A stretch of 64,000 nt of DNA from Sphingopyxis sp. OPL5. GTDB taxonomy: Bacteria; Pseudomonadota; Alphaproteobacteria; Sphingomonadales; Sphingomonadaceae. This document shows positions 55,344-63,210 of this stretch, one piece after another. Numbering within the stretch: position 1 is the first letter of the stretch; each line of letters opens with the position of its first letter. Position numbers and translations under genes: made by a program. The stretch covers positions 3,404,001-3,468,000 of the forward strand of contig NZ_CP060725.1 of NCBI RefSeq assembly GCF_003797775.2, written 5' to 3'. The notes beneath the pieces were generated by a model. That model was not told the DNA's origin. It did not search any database and saw only the letters and a program-made list of their open reading frames with translations.

Positions 55344-56471
55344 ATGAGAAATTCTATTCTTGGATTATACGCCGGCATCGGCGGTTTCGAACTTGGCTTT
55401 CACGACATCGGAATGCAGCCGTCATTGCTGGCGGACAAGGATGACTACTGTCGACTGGTCCTTGAGAAGCGATTTCCGCGAGCGAAGATACACGCGGACG
55501 TGGCGGATCTGGATAAAATGCCAGCCAACACGAAGATCGTAACAGCGGGATTTCCTTGTCAGAATCTTAGTATGGCGGGAGACAAATCAGGATTATCTGG
55601 TAGCAAGTCTAGCGATATCAGGCACTTATTTGAATTGCTGAGAGCGGGAGGGAGGCCGACGCTTGTAATAGAGAACGTCTACTTCATGCTTCATCTCGGG
55701 CGTGGCGCCGCGATGAAGTCGCTCGTCGGAGATCTTGAGGAACTGGGCTATAGCTGGGCCTACCGGGTCGTTAATACGACATCCTTCGGCTTGCCGCAGC
55801 GCCGCCGCCGTGTTTTTCTAGTCGCAAGTACCACTATCGATCCCAGAGGCGTGCTCTTCGCAGACGAAGCTGGGCCCGTCGCTAAGCCGATCCCCACTCT
55901 CGATCAGCCGATTGGCTTCTATTGGACCGAAGGTCGTCGGGGTATGGGACTTGCGGTTGATGGCATACCGCCATTGAAGATCGCGTCCGGGATCGGCATT
56001 CCTTCGGTGCCAGCTGTTCTTTTCCCTGACGGTGAAGTCCTAACGCCAAGCATTGAATCCTGCGAAGAATTGCAAGGCTTTCCGCGCGGCTGGACTGATG
56101 TGGAATTCGGAGTCGCCCGATCACCGCGTTGGTCCATGGTTGGCAATGCTGTTTCAGTTCCAGCAGCGCGTTGGCTTGCAAGCAGGATTAAAGAGCCCGG
56201 CGATATGCTGCCCCTAGGTTCGCGAAGTCTGACCGCCACATCCAAATGGCCCAATGCTGCGTTCGGGAACACTGACGGACACTTTGCCGTAGATGCGAGC
56301 GAGAGACCTCTTGACGTTCCGGTTCCTTCGATTGGACTTTTTCGTGATCAAAGCTGGAAGCGGCTCTCGGAGCGTGCATTGCGCGGATATATTGGTCGTG
56401 CGCGAGAAGGCGGACTACGATTCCCGGCCGGGTTTATTGAAGCCGTTGAGTCTGCCTTGATCAATCGATAG
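55344..56471 (+). CDS. DNA (cytosine-5) methyltransferase
   Basis: A 375-aa m5C methyltransferase. Motif I is LGLYAGIGGFELGF, motif IV TAGFPCQNLS with the catalytic Cys72, motif VI VIENV at 108-112 and motif VIII QRRRRVFLV at 152-160; motif X GNAVSVPAARWLA is present near the end of the catalytic core. The target-recognition region is short. It is the last of four coupled genes and one base from the preceding stop. The C-terminal 80 residues are less typical. It methylates cytosine for host protection or regulation. Confidence 0.95.
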   Translation: MRNSILGLYAGIGGFELGFHDIGMQPSLLADKDDYCRLVLEKRFPRAKIHADVADLDKMPANTKIVTAGFPCQNLSMAGDKSGLSGSKSSDIRHLFELLRAGGRPTLVIENVYFMLHLGRGAAMKSLVGDLEELGYSWAYRVVNTTSFGLPQRRRRVFLVASTTIDPRGVLFADEAGPVAKPIPTLDQPIGFYWTEGRRGMGLAVDGIPPLKIASGIGIPSVPAVLFPDGEVLTPSIESCEELQGFPRGWTDVEFGVARSPRWSMVGNAVSVPAARWLASRIKEPGDMLPLGSRSLTATSKWPNAAFGNTDGHFAVDASERPLDVPVPSIGLFRDQSWKRLSERALRGYIGRAREGGLRFPAGFIEAVESALINR

Positions 56472-56491
56472 GTATTCGGATTGGGAGTTTT

Positions 56492-56519
56492 TGACATTTT
56501 TGGGTTATAAACAGTGTCA
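56492..56519. promoter_or_regulatory. Inverted TGACA/TGTCA repeat upstream of the XRE gene
   Basis: TGACA at 56492-56496 and TGTCA at 56515-56519 flank an AT-rich stretch with TTATAA. It is a possible autoregulatory site of the XRE protein; short arms make it weak. Confidence 0.35.
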
Positions 56520-56554
56520 TGATGACCGACTTTTCCTATCGAAGGGAACGGGTG

Positions 56555-57010
56555 ATGGACGGCGTGGAGGCAAGGCGACTACGAAAAGCGAGTGGATTGT
56601 CGCAGGCTGACTTCGGTGCGGCGATCAGTGTGTCGCGCGAGACAATTGGTCGCATTGAGCGCGGAGGTGAGGCGCTGGATCGAAGAACAGAGCTTGCTAT
56701 GCGCTATGTCGCGGAAGGCAGGCTGGAACGGACACCTGAGCTGGTGGAAATCCACGAGGCCGTTGCACATGTTTTGGATCAGGCGGCGGTCCGGGGTATC
56801 CCGCCCTACGATTACGCAGATCGATTGCGGGCCGCTGCAGCGCACTGGCGGGCGCGGCAAGGAAGTCCCGATGCGGACACTTTTCTTCAACGTGCACAGG
56901 GGACGCTGGGGATGCTCGATGTCACGCCGGACAAAAATCGAGTAAGAGACAAAGTTTTCGAGACGTTGCGCGAACTCAAACTCGCTTGGTACGAGTTTCA
57001 GCCAATGTAG
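56555..57010 (+). CDS. XRE-family regulator, C-protein-like
   Basis: A 151-aa protein with an N-terminal HTH: ARRLRKASGLSQADFGAAIS then SRETIGRIERGG, a classical Cro/C1 motif. The rest is helical. The ATG at 56555 has GAAGGGAACG about 7 bases upstream; an earlier ATG at 56519 is possible. Downstream of a cytosine methyltransferase in a defence locus, it resembles controller (C) proteins that time restriction-gene expression, though it is longer than most C proteins. Confidence 0.75.
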   Translation: MDGVEARRLRKASGLSQADFGAAISVSRETIGRIERGGEALDRRTELAMRYVAEGRLERTPELVEIHEAVAHVLDQAAVRGIPPYDYADRLRAAAAHWRARQGSPDADTFLQRAQGTLGMLDVTPDKNRVRDKVFETLRELKLAWYEFQPM

Positions 57011-57155
57011 ATAATGGAATGGCTTGAGAGTCTTTTTTACAACTCAATACTGAATAGCAGATAGATCGCCATCGTCTAGTCAAGCTTAGCCGCCGCGCAC
57101 CGTCGAGACTTGTAGGCGCCTTCGATTAAGAAAGTTCATGGATTAGAAGTAGGAA

Positions 57156-57581
57156 ATGATAACTACTGGCCCTCTCTGGACTGACCAAGCCACCGCACTA
57201 GTAGCTATCGCGGCGTTGATAATGTCTGCGGCCAGCCTGTTTTTCTCGTGGAAGCGGCATGCCTTAGCCCACGACCAGGAGCGGCGGCGCCGTCCCGCGC
57301 TAGTACCCGATTATCTTGAAGGCTATTATTCGACGGGCGAGACCACCTCTGAGCGCACCTATCACATTCGAATCGCTGTCAGGAATACGAGCGATTCTGC
57401 CAATGCCGTTGCGCGCATCGAGTTAGGCATTTCCTATCGATTGATCGACGGAACCACGGTCGCCGCCCGTATCCCGGCTGCCGAAATTCAGAGGGAGAAC
57501 GACTTCTCGGTGCCCCGGCTCATCGAAGCCCATGAAACCGTAGCGGGATGGTGTCGGTTCGTCATCGACACACGCTTTTGA
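57156..57581 (+). CDS. Hypothetical single-pass membrane protein
   Basis: A 141-aa protein with one N-terminal helix (ALVAIAALIMSAASLFFSW) and a soluble remainder of beta-like strands (TYHIRIAVRNTSDSANAVAR, VAGWCRFVIDTRF). No family is known. The purine-rich AGTAGGAA directly before the ATG is closer than ideal. It sits in the island behind the XRE gene; a membrane-attached effector role is only a guess. Confidence 0.5.
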   Translation: MITTGPLWTDQATALVAIAALIMSAASLFFSWKRHALAHDQERRRRPALVPDYLEGYYSTGETTSERTYHIRIAVRNTSDSANAVARIELGISYRLIDGTTVAARIPAAEIQRENDFSVPRLIEAHETVAGWCRFVIDTRF

Positions 57582-57674
57582 GGGCGCGAACCGTCGAATC
57601 CTACGTTGTTGAACTGACTGACAGCCACAGCCAATTGGCTTGGGTAACGCCGTTGCTGATTTCGGAGCGATCCG

Positions 57675-58256
57675 GTGTTCGGTAGGTTCAAGAAACCCAC
57701 GACCATATACCTTCCTAGCGCCGACATTGTGGCCATCGCCGGCGATGGCATAATTGGCGCAGCCAATGTGGGCGATGGCCGAATGATCCCAGTGCTGATC
57801 TTAGATACGAGCAACCGCGCCGACATTGAGGACTATATTCGAGTGCATGCCACCTCTCCACCAGGTGATGTGCGCGTCCAATGGGCATATATGCCTGATC
57901 GCGAGATGGTGGTTTTGATGCTCACTGTCGAACGGCCTTTGGTGATGAAAATGCTCATCGGATTTCAACTATCCGACAATCATGGGATTCTCGTCGAACA
58001 AATTTTGAAAGTTAGAGGGCTGTATCTGCAGGCAGGAAGGGGCGGCGATCGGTTAAGGACTACTTTTGACAGGCATCGGGTTGTAGTCGAGGTACCGGAC
58101 ACGGGCTTTCGTCCAACTTGGGACAAGATTTTCCTTAAGCACACAGTTTCTGTCTTGCGTCACCGAGGCTTACCTCGCAGCCGTGCGAAGATAGCGGCCC
58201 GAGATGCGATCGATATGATGCGGGAGACCGGGAGTTTCCGATTGCCGCAAGAATAG
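57675..58256 (+). CDS. Hypothetical protein at the island's right end
   Basis: A 193-aa protein with a GTG start at 57675 (the start is uncertain). It has IYLPSADIVAIAGDGIIGAA and VVVEVPDTGFRPTWDKIFLK, suggesting a beta-rich N-terminal domain, and a helical end. I recognise no family. It is the last gene before tRNA-Thr, separated from it by 341 bases. Confidence 0.5.
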   Translation: MFGRFKKPTTIYLPSADIVAIAGDGIIGAANVGDGRMIPVLILDTSNRADIEDYIRVHATSPPGDVRVQWAYMPDREMVVLMLTVERPLVMKMLIGFQLSDNHGILVEQILKVRGLYLQAGRGGDRLRTTFDRHRVVVEVPDTGFRPTWDKIFLKHTVSVLRHRGLPRSRAKIAARDAIDMMRETGSFRLPQE

Positions 58257-58597
58257 AGCGTCGCATTCCTGCATGATCCTTGAGTCCATCAGCATGCGAT
58301 CCGATTTTTCCATCGTGGAATTGCGATGCAACATCCCGTGCCGCGCAGCGGTCTGACTGATGTCTGCTTTAATCGATTTTCCGCGAAAAGCAGACAGCCC
58401 GCTAGCGGCCAGCATGAGCCGTTCGCTCGCACTAAACGGCAATTTGGCCAGCACTTCCAACCGATAGCTGGATTTCGACAGGGTATAGCGTGGGTCGGGC
58501 CGTTCTTCCTGCCCAAAGCCACCCAAACAGGACCCAAAGAACGTCCCACGCGAAAGCCCCTTTGGCCTTACGTCTCGGATTTCCCTGCTGAAGGTGG
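58257..58597. other. Gene-free stretch next to tRNA-Thr
   Basis: 341 bases with a long minus-strand open frame that runs through the tRNA and the neighbouring gene and so is not credible. No repeat of the tRNA 3' end or integrase is visible here. It may be the right boundary of the island. Confidence 0.4.
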
Positions 58598-58673
58598 TGG
58601 TGCCGCTTACAGGACTCGAACCTGTGACCCCATCATTACGAATGATGTGCTCTACCAACTGAGCTAAAGCGGC
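58598..58673 (-). tRNA. tRNA-Thr (anticodon CGT)
   Basis: 76 bases with encoded CCA. Acceptor GCCGCTT/AAGCGGC, D arm with GCTCAGTTGGTAGAGC, anticodon stem CATCA/TGATG enclosing TTCGTAA (anticodon CGT) and T loop GGTTCGAGTCC all pair. Its 3' end faces leftward into the island. Confidence 0.96.
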
Positions 58674-58876
58674 AACGATGGGCGCCTCTATCAGCGCGTC
58701 GGGGCGAAGACAAGCATCGTCGCGCAGAATCTGGTTGGACTGCATCGGGCGGTTTTGCCGGTCGTGCACGACCGCCAATATTCAAGCGGTCATGGCCGCC
58801 GACTGCAGCCGCAGCCTGCGCGATGACCCGAAGAAAGGGCGGTTCGGACGGTGATGCCGAGGAGGGCGGCGGCCGT

Positions 58877-59674
58877 CTATTCCCGCTGTTTTTTGGGTGC
58901 GGGTCCGATGATGATGGCGTCGGCGCGTATCTCGACCCCGAGATCGAGTTTCGCGGCGAGTTCACGCGCCAGCGCGGCGGGGTCGGCAAGATCGAAACGG
59001 CCACTGACCTCGATCGTTTCGAGCGCGGGTTCGGTGAGGCGGATTTTCACGGCGTTCACGGTATTGGCGCGGGCGACGACATCGCCGAGCGGCATCCTGT
59101 CGGCGTCGATCGCGACCGGGCCGGCCGCGGACCGCATCGAAGGCAGGATCCGGACGTCGGAGGTGACGACCTCGGCGGTTTCGCCGGGTTGCAACCGGAC
59201 GCTGCGGTCGGAATTGCGCGAGGCGACCTCGATCGCCCCTTCGATCAGCGACACGCGCGGGCGGCTGTTGCGGAGGTCGACCTCGAAGATCGTGCCGAGG
59301 GCGGTGGTTCTCGAGCCGGCTCCGAGGACGATGAAGGGGCGTGTGGCGTCGTGCGCGACGTCGAAGCGGGCATGACCGCCGAAGAGAAGGACGCGGCGTT
59401 GCTGGTCGTCGAACTTGTTTTCCAGAACCGCGCCATCGGTCAGCGTGACGCCGCTGCCGTCGGGAAGCTTGAACGTGCCGCCGGTGAGGACCGCAGGCGC
59501 CGTGACGACGGTATCGATCGTGAGCGGTGCTGCGGCCTGCGGCTCCTGCCGGTCGCTGACGATATACCACCCCATGGCGAGCAAGCCGCCGACCGCGATC
59601 GTCGCCGCGATCGCCGGCCGTGTGCGGCTGGAGGCCAGCAAACCGCCTCGCGTCCGCGTGTCCCGTCCCGTCAT
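58877..59674 (-). CDS. FecR-like anti-sigma regulator (periplasmic domain)
   Basis: A 265-aa membrane protein. One helix near residues 20-42 (AIAATIAVGGLLAMGWYIV) is followed by a FecR domain: GVTLTDGAVLENKFDDQQRR, VLLFGGHARFDV, TALGTIFEVDL and VSLIEGAIEVAS. The C terminus (VEIRADAIIIG) resembles the STN-like end of some FecR proteins. The short N-terminal part lacks the usual DUF4880 anti-sigma region. No ECF sigma factor or TonB receptor gene is next to it, which is unusual. Confidence 0.8.
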   Translation of the reverse strand: MTGRDTRTRGGLLASSRTRPAIAATIAVGGLLAMGWYIVSDRQEPQAAAPLTIDTVVTAPAVLTGGTFKLPDGSGVTLTDGAVLENKFDDQQRRVLLFGGHARFDVAHDATRPFIVLGAGSRTTALGTIFEVDLRNSRPRVSLIEGAIEVASRNSDRSVRLQPGETAEVVTSDVRILPSMRSAAGPVAIDADRMPLGDVVARANTVNAVKIRLTEPALETIEVSGRFDLADPAALARELAAKLDLGVEIRADAIIIGPAPKKQRE

Positions 59675-59747
59675 GCCGATCCCCCGAATCCCGTTGTCGT
59701 GTGATAACCGAGCCGCCGACCTCCTCGAAGCCGTCAGCCGCGCCGGG

Positions 59748-60368
59748 TCAAGCGCCGGTTTGCCCGCGGCTTCGCCATTGTTCGCGCGCGAGTTCCCAAT
59801 AGCGGGACACGCGAATCGATCCGTCGGGTCGGACGCTTCGCCTTTCGCCCTGCGACAGGAATCCGGCGGCCTCGATGACGCGCGCCGACCGCAGATTGTC
59901 CATGGCCGCGGTGAGGCCGATCAACCGCACGCCCAGATGGTCGAACATCCAGCCGAAACTGCGCGCGGCGCCTGTTTTTCCGCGGCCCTGGCCTTGTCCA
60001 TCGGCGCGCTGCGCCCCGGCGAGTTCGGCCGCCGAGCGCTCGGGCCAGACGGTGAAATAGGAATATCCGGCGACGTCCCCATCCTCGTCCACCGAGACCG
60101 CCAATATCGCTTCGCCGCGCGCCTGCCTGTCGCGCGCATCGGAAATCCACGCCGACAGGACATCGTGGGTGAATGGTCTTGGCAGATCATAGATCGGATC
60201 GGAGACGGCGGGATCGGACAGCAGCGCGATCAGGCCCTCGATATGGCGCGCGTCCGCCAGATGATATCTGGCGCCGAGCAGGGAAAGGTCGGCGGCGCGA
60301 ACCGCGGCGCGGATTGCCATCTCCTCCTCCGCCGCGACCGCGAGCTTCGTTTTGGGGGGCGCACTCAT
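59748..60368 (-). CDS. GNAT family N-acetyltransferase
   Basis: A 206-aa acetyltransferase. AILAVSVDEDGDVAGYSYFTV is the central beta-hairpin, GQGQGRGKTGAARSFGWMFD stands for the acetyl-CoA pyrophosphate loop region (Gly-rich Q/R-x-x-G-x-G/A), and LIGLTAAMDNLRSARVIEAA is the classical end of the GNAT fold. The substrate is unknown; the RimJ/RimL-type layout suggests a protein or amino-acid amine. It forms a leftward group with the FecR-like gene. Confidence 0.85.
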   Translation of the reverse strand: MSAPPKTKLAVAAEEEMAIRAAVRAADLSLLGARYHLADARHIEGLIALLSDPAVSDPIYDLPRPFTHDVLSAWISDARDRQARGEAILAVSVDEDGDVAGYSYFTVWPERSAAELAGAQRADGQGQGRGKTGAARSFGWMFDHLGVRLIGLTAAMDNLRSARVIEAAGFLSQGERRSVRPDGSIRVSRYWELAREQWRSRGQTGA

Positions 60369-60447
60369 CGGTTTGTCGCTCTTCCCTTCGCTTTGCGTAC
60401 GCGGCGGCCGCGTGCCGCGCCTATGGACGTGAGACGTCCAGGGTCGT

Positions 60448-61101
60448 TCAAAGGCCGCCTTCGCCTTCGCCGTGCAGGCTCATCAGCGAATCCATGAGCC
60501 CGTCGTCAGCGCTCGAGCAGACGCCGAGGACGAGTGCCTCCTCGCATCCCTCGGCGACGACATAGGCGTGGCCCATCGACGAATCGAGATAGATGCCCTG
60601 GCCGACTTCGAGCACCACCGGGTCGTAATATTCGGTGTGCACCGCCATCCGGCCCTCGAGGACGTAGATGAATTCCTCGCCCTGATGGTGGACCAGTTCG
60701 CCGAATTCGGTCGCGCTGTGCGCGCGGATACGCGTCAGGATCGGGATCATGCGCTTCTGGCGCAGGTCGGTGCAAAGGTAGTGATAGTCGTAATTGTCGG
60801 TGGTGACGCGCACGGCATTGTCGATCGTGCCGACGCTGCGGCGGCCGGTCGGGCGCGGCGACGCGTCCTCCGAATCCTCGGCGAACAGGTCGGACATGCG
60901 CATGTTGAGCCGTTGGCTGAGCTGCTGGAGCTTGTCATAGCTCAGCGTCAGCCGGTCGTGCTCGACCTTCGACAGCGTCGATACGGGGATACCCGACTGG
61001 GCGCTCATCTCCTTGAGTGTCCAGCGATTTCGCGACCTTATGCCGCGCATCACCTCGCCCAGCGTGGGGGGCTTTGTCCGGTTCGCCATCAGCGTTGCCA
61101 C
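60448..61101 (-). CDS. XRE transcriptional regulator with cupin sensor
   Basis: A 217-aa regulator: HTH at about 24-62 (TLKEMSAQSGIPVSTLSKVE) and a C-terminal cupin barrel (HHQGEEFIYVLEGRMAVHTE, VLEVGQGIYLDSSMGHAYVV). The start is GTG 61101 or ATG 61089. It is divergent from the serine hydrolase-epimerase operon, 129 bases away, and most likely controls it, with a small ligand sensed by the cupin. Confidence 0.87.
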   Translation of the reverse strand: MATLMANRTKPPTLGEVMRGIRSRNRWTLKEMSAQSGIPVSTLSKVEHDRLTLSYDKLQQLSQRLNMRMSDLFAEDSEDASPRPTGRRSVGTIDNAVRVTTDNYDYHYLCTDLRQKRMIPILTRIRAHSATEFGELVHHQGEEFIYVLEGRMAVHTEYYDPVVLEVGQGIYLDSSMGHAYVVAEGCEEALVLGVCSSADDGLMDSLMSLHGEGEGGL

Positions 61102-61230
61102 AAGCCGTTTGACAATTTTCTAATCAGGATCATTATGTCCCTATTGGGCTAACAGTTGTTGGTCCCTTGGTAAGGGGTCGCGCGGCTCGCTGCAAGGTTA
61201 AGTGAGGGCGCCAGCAAAAGGGAGGTCGCG

Positions 61231-63210
61231 ATGCGTTTTGTTCGCAAGCTGATGATCGGACTGGCCGCGCTCGCGGCGGTGCCGTTGATGGCGCAGGGGC
61301 CGGCGGTCGCGCCGCCCGCCAAGAAGGTCGCGGTGCCCGCGACATCTGCCGCCAAAACCGCCGCCGCGCCGGTGACGCTCGACCGCGCCGACCTTGAGGC
61401 CTGGCTAGACGGCTATCTCCCCTATGCGATCGAACGCGCGCGCATTCCCGGAGCGGTCGTCGTCGTGGTCAAGGACGGCCAGGTCGTGCTGGAAAAGGGT
61501 TATGGCTTCGCCGACGTCGCCAAGCGCGCGCCGGTGCTGCCCGAAACCACCTTGTTCCGTCCCGGTTCGGTGTCGAAGCTGTTCACCTGGACCGCGGTGA
61601 TGCAGCAGGTCGAGGCGGGCAAGCTCGATCTCGACAAGGACGTCAACGCCTATCTCGATTTCAAGATTCCGCCCTATCAGGGCAAGCCGATCACGCTGCG
61701 CAACATCATGACGCACACTGCGGGTTTTCAGGAATCGGTGCGTTACCTGATCAGTAGCGATCCCAAGGCGGTCATGACGCTGAAGAAGCAGATGCCGCTG
61801 GCGCTGCCCGACCGCGTCTTTGCGCCGGGCACGACGCCGGCTTACTCCAATTACGCGACCGCGCTCGCGGGCTATATCGTCGAGCGGGCGAGCGGCGAGG
61901 ATTTCGACAGCTATGTCGAAAAGCATATCTTCGCGCCGCTCGGCATGACGCACGCTTCGTTCCGCCAGCCGCTTCCCAAGGCGCTCGAGGCGCATATGTC
62001 GAAGGGCTATCCCGACGTGACCGGCAAGGCGCAGCCGTTCGAAATGGTGATCCCCGCGCCGGCCGGCAGCTTGTCGGCGTCAGGCGCCGACATGGGGAAG
62101 TTCATGATCGCGCACCTCAACGACGGCGCCGGGCTGCTCAAGCCCGAAACCGCGAAGATGATGCACGATTATAAGGCGCCCGGCGTCGGCCCGCTCAACA
62201 GCATGGCGCTCGGTTTCTACGAACAATGGGTCAACGGCCACCGCGCGATCGCGCATGGCGGCGACACCGTCTGGTTCCACTCCTATCTGTGGCTGTTCCC
62301 CGATGCCGACATCGGCGTCTATATCTCGATGAACAGCCCCGGTAAGGCGGGCGACGCGGGTGCGGTGCGCAGCGCTTTGTTCCACAAATTCGCCGACCGC
62401 TACCTGCCCAGCACCGAAAAGCCGGGAACGGTCGACGCAAAGACCGCCGCCGCGCACGCGCAGATGATGGTCGGAAATTATGAAAGCAGCCGCGGCAGCT
62501 TCACCAATTTCATGAGCCTGTTCGGACTGCTCGGACAGGCGACGATCGGGCTGACCGAAGATGGCAAGATCACGCTGCCGGCGCTCGACGGCCTTGGCGC
62601 CGGTGCGCGCGACTGGGTCGAAGTCGAGCCGTTCGTATGGCGCGACACCGGCACCGGCGAGCGGCTCGCCGCCGAGGTCAAGGACGGCCGCGTCACGCGG
62701 TGGAGCGTCGATGCCGGCTCGCCGTTCATGGTGTTCGAACCCGCGCCGGCCGGTACCAACGCCGCCTGGCTCAACCCGGCGCTGATCTTCGCGCTCGGCA
62801 TCGTCCTGCTCGCCGCACTGGCCTGGCCGGTGCGCGCGCTGGTCCGGCGCAGTTTCAAGGCCGACTTCGCGCTCGAGGGGAAGGCGCGCCGCGCCTACCG
62901 CCTGTCGCGGCTCTTCGCCTGGCTGGTGCTCGCGGCGCTCGCGGGCTGGATCGGGCTGATCATGGCCTTCTCAGCTGATATCGGCAGCATCGGCGGACCG
63001 CTCGACTGGCTGATCCACCTGCTGCGTATCCTGACGCCGCTCGCGACCTTCGGGCTGCTGGTCACGGCGCTGTGGCATCTGGGACAGAGCATCAAAGGCA
63101 AGCGTCGCTGGACGATGAAGCTCGGCGCGGTGCTGCTCGTGCTGGCGGCGCTTCCACTGGTGTGGGTCACGCTCGCCTTCCACCTCTATGGCTTCAACAT
63201 GGTGTATTGA
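61231..63210 (+). CDS. Serine hydrolase, beta-lactamase class C-like, with four C-terminal membrane helices
   Basis: A 659-aa protein with a signal peptide ending PLMAQG. The catalytic SxxK is SVSK at 113-116, and the YxN motif is YSN at 205-207; HGG in AIAHGGDTVWF takes the place of the KTG motif. After the hydrolase domain and a beta-rich stretch, four helices close the protein (ALIFALGIVLLAALAWPVRA; LFAWLVLAALAGWIGLIMAF and two more). It could cleave D-amino-acid peptides or esters in the periplasm. It overlaps the epimerase gene by one base. Confidence 0.88.
   Translation: MRFVRKLMIGLAALAAVPLMAQGPAVAPPAKKVAVPATSAAKTAAAPVTLDRADLEAWLDGYLPYAIERARIPGAVVVVVKDGQVVLEKGYGFADVAKRAPVLPETTLFRPGSVSKLFTWTAVMQQVEAGKLDLDKDVNAYLDFKIPPYQGKPITLRNIMTHTAGFQESVRYLISSDPKAVMTLKKQMPLALPDRVFAPGTTPAYSNYATALAGYIVERASGEDFDSYVEKHIFAPLGMTHASFRQPLPKALEAHMSKGYPDVTGKAQPFEMVIPAPAGSLSASGADMGKFMIAHLNDGAGLLKPETAKMMHDYKAPGVGPLNSMALGFYEQWVNGHRAIAHGGDTVWFHSYLWLFPDADIGVYISMNSPGKAGDAGAVRSALFHKFADRYLPSTEKPGTVDAKTAAAHAQMMVGNYESSRGSFTNFMSLFGLLGQATIGLTEDGKITLPALDGLGAGARDWVEVEPFVWRDTGTGERLAAEVKDGRVTRWSVDAGSPFMVFEPAPAGTNAAWLNPALIFALGIVLLAALAWPVRALVRRSFKADFALEGKARRAYRLSRLFAWLVLAALAGWIGLIMAFSADIGSIGGPLDWLIHLLRILTPLATFGLLVTALWHLGQSIKGKRRWTMKLGAVLLVLAALPLVWVTLAFHLYGFNMVY

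Noticed and set aside
49623..56471. DISARM system
   Set aside because: m6A and m5C methyltransferases are present, but the DrmA helicase, DrmB (DUF1998) and DrmC (PLD) genes are absent.
41820..58620. Shared 13 bases AGGTTCGAGTCCT in both flanking tRNAs as attachment repeats
   Set aside because: They are the conserved T arm, present in most tRNAs, and are in inverted orientation here.
58170..58778. Minus-strand frame running through tRNA-Thr
   Set aside because: A frame that reads through a complete tRNA and into the neighbouring gene's 3' end is not credible.
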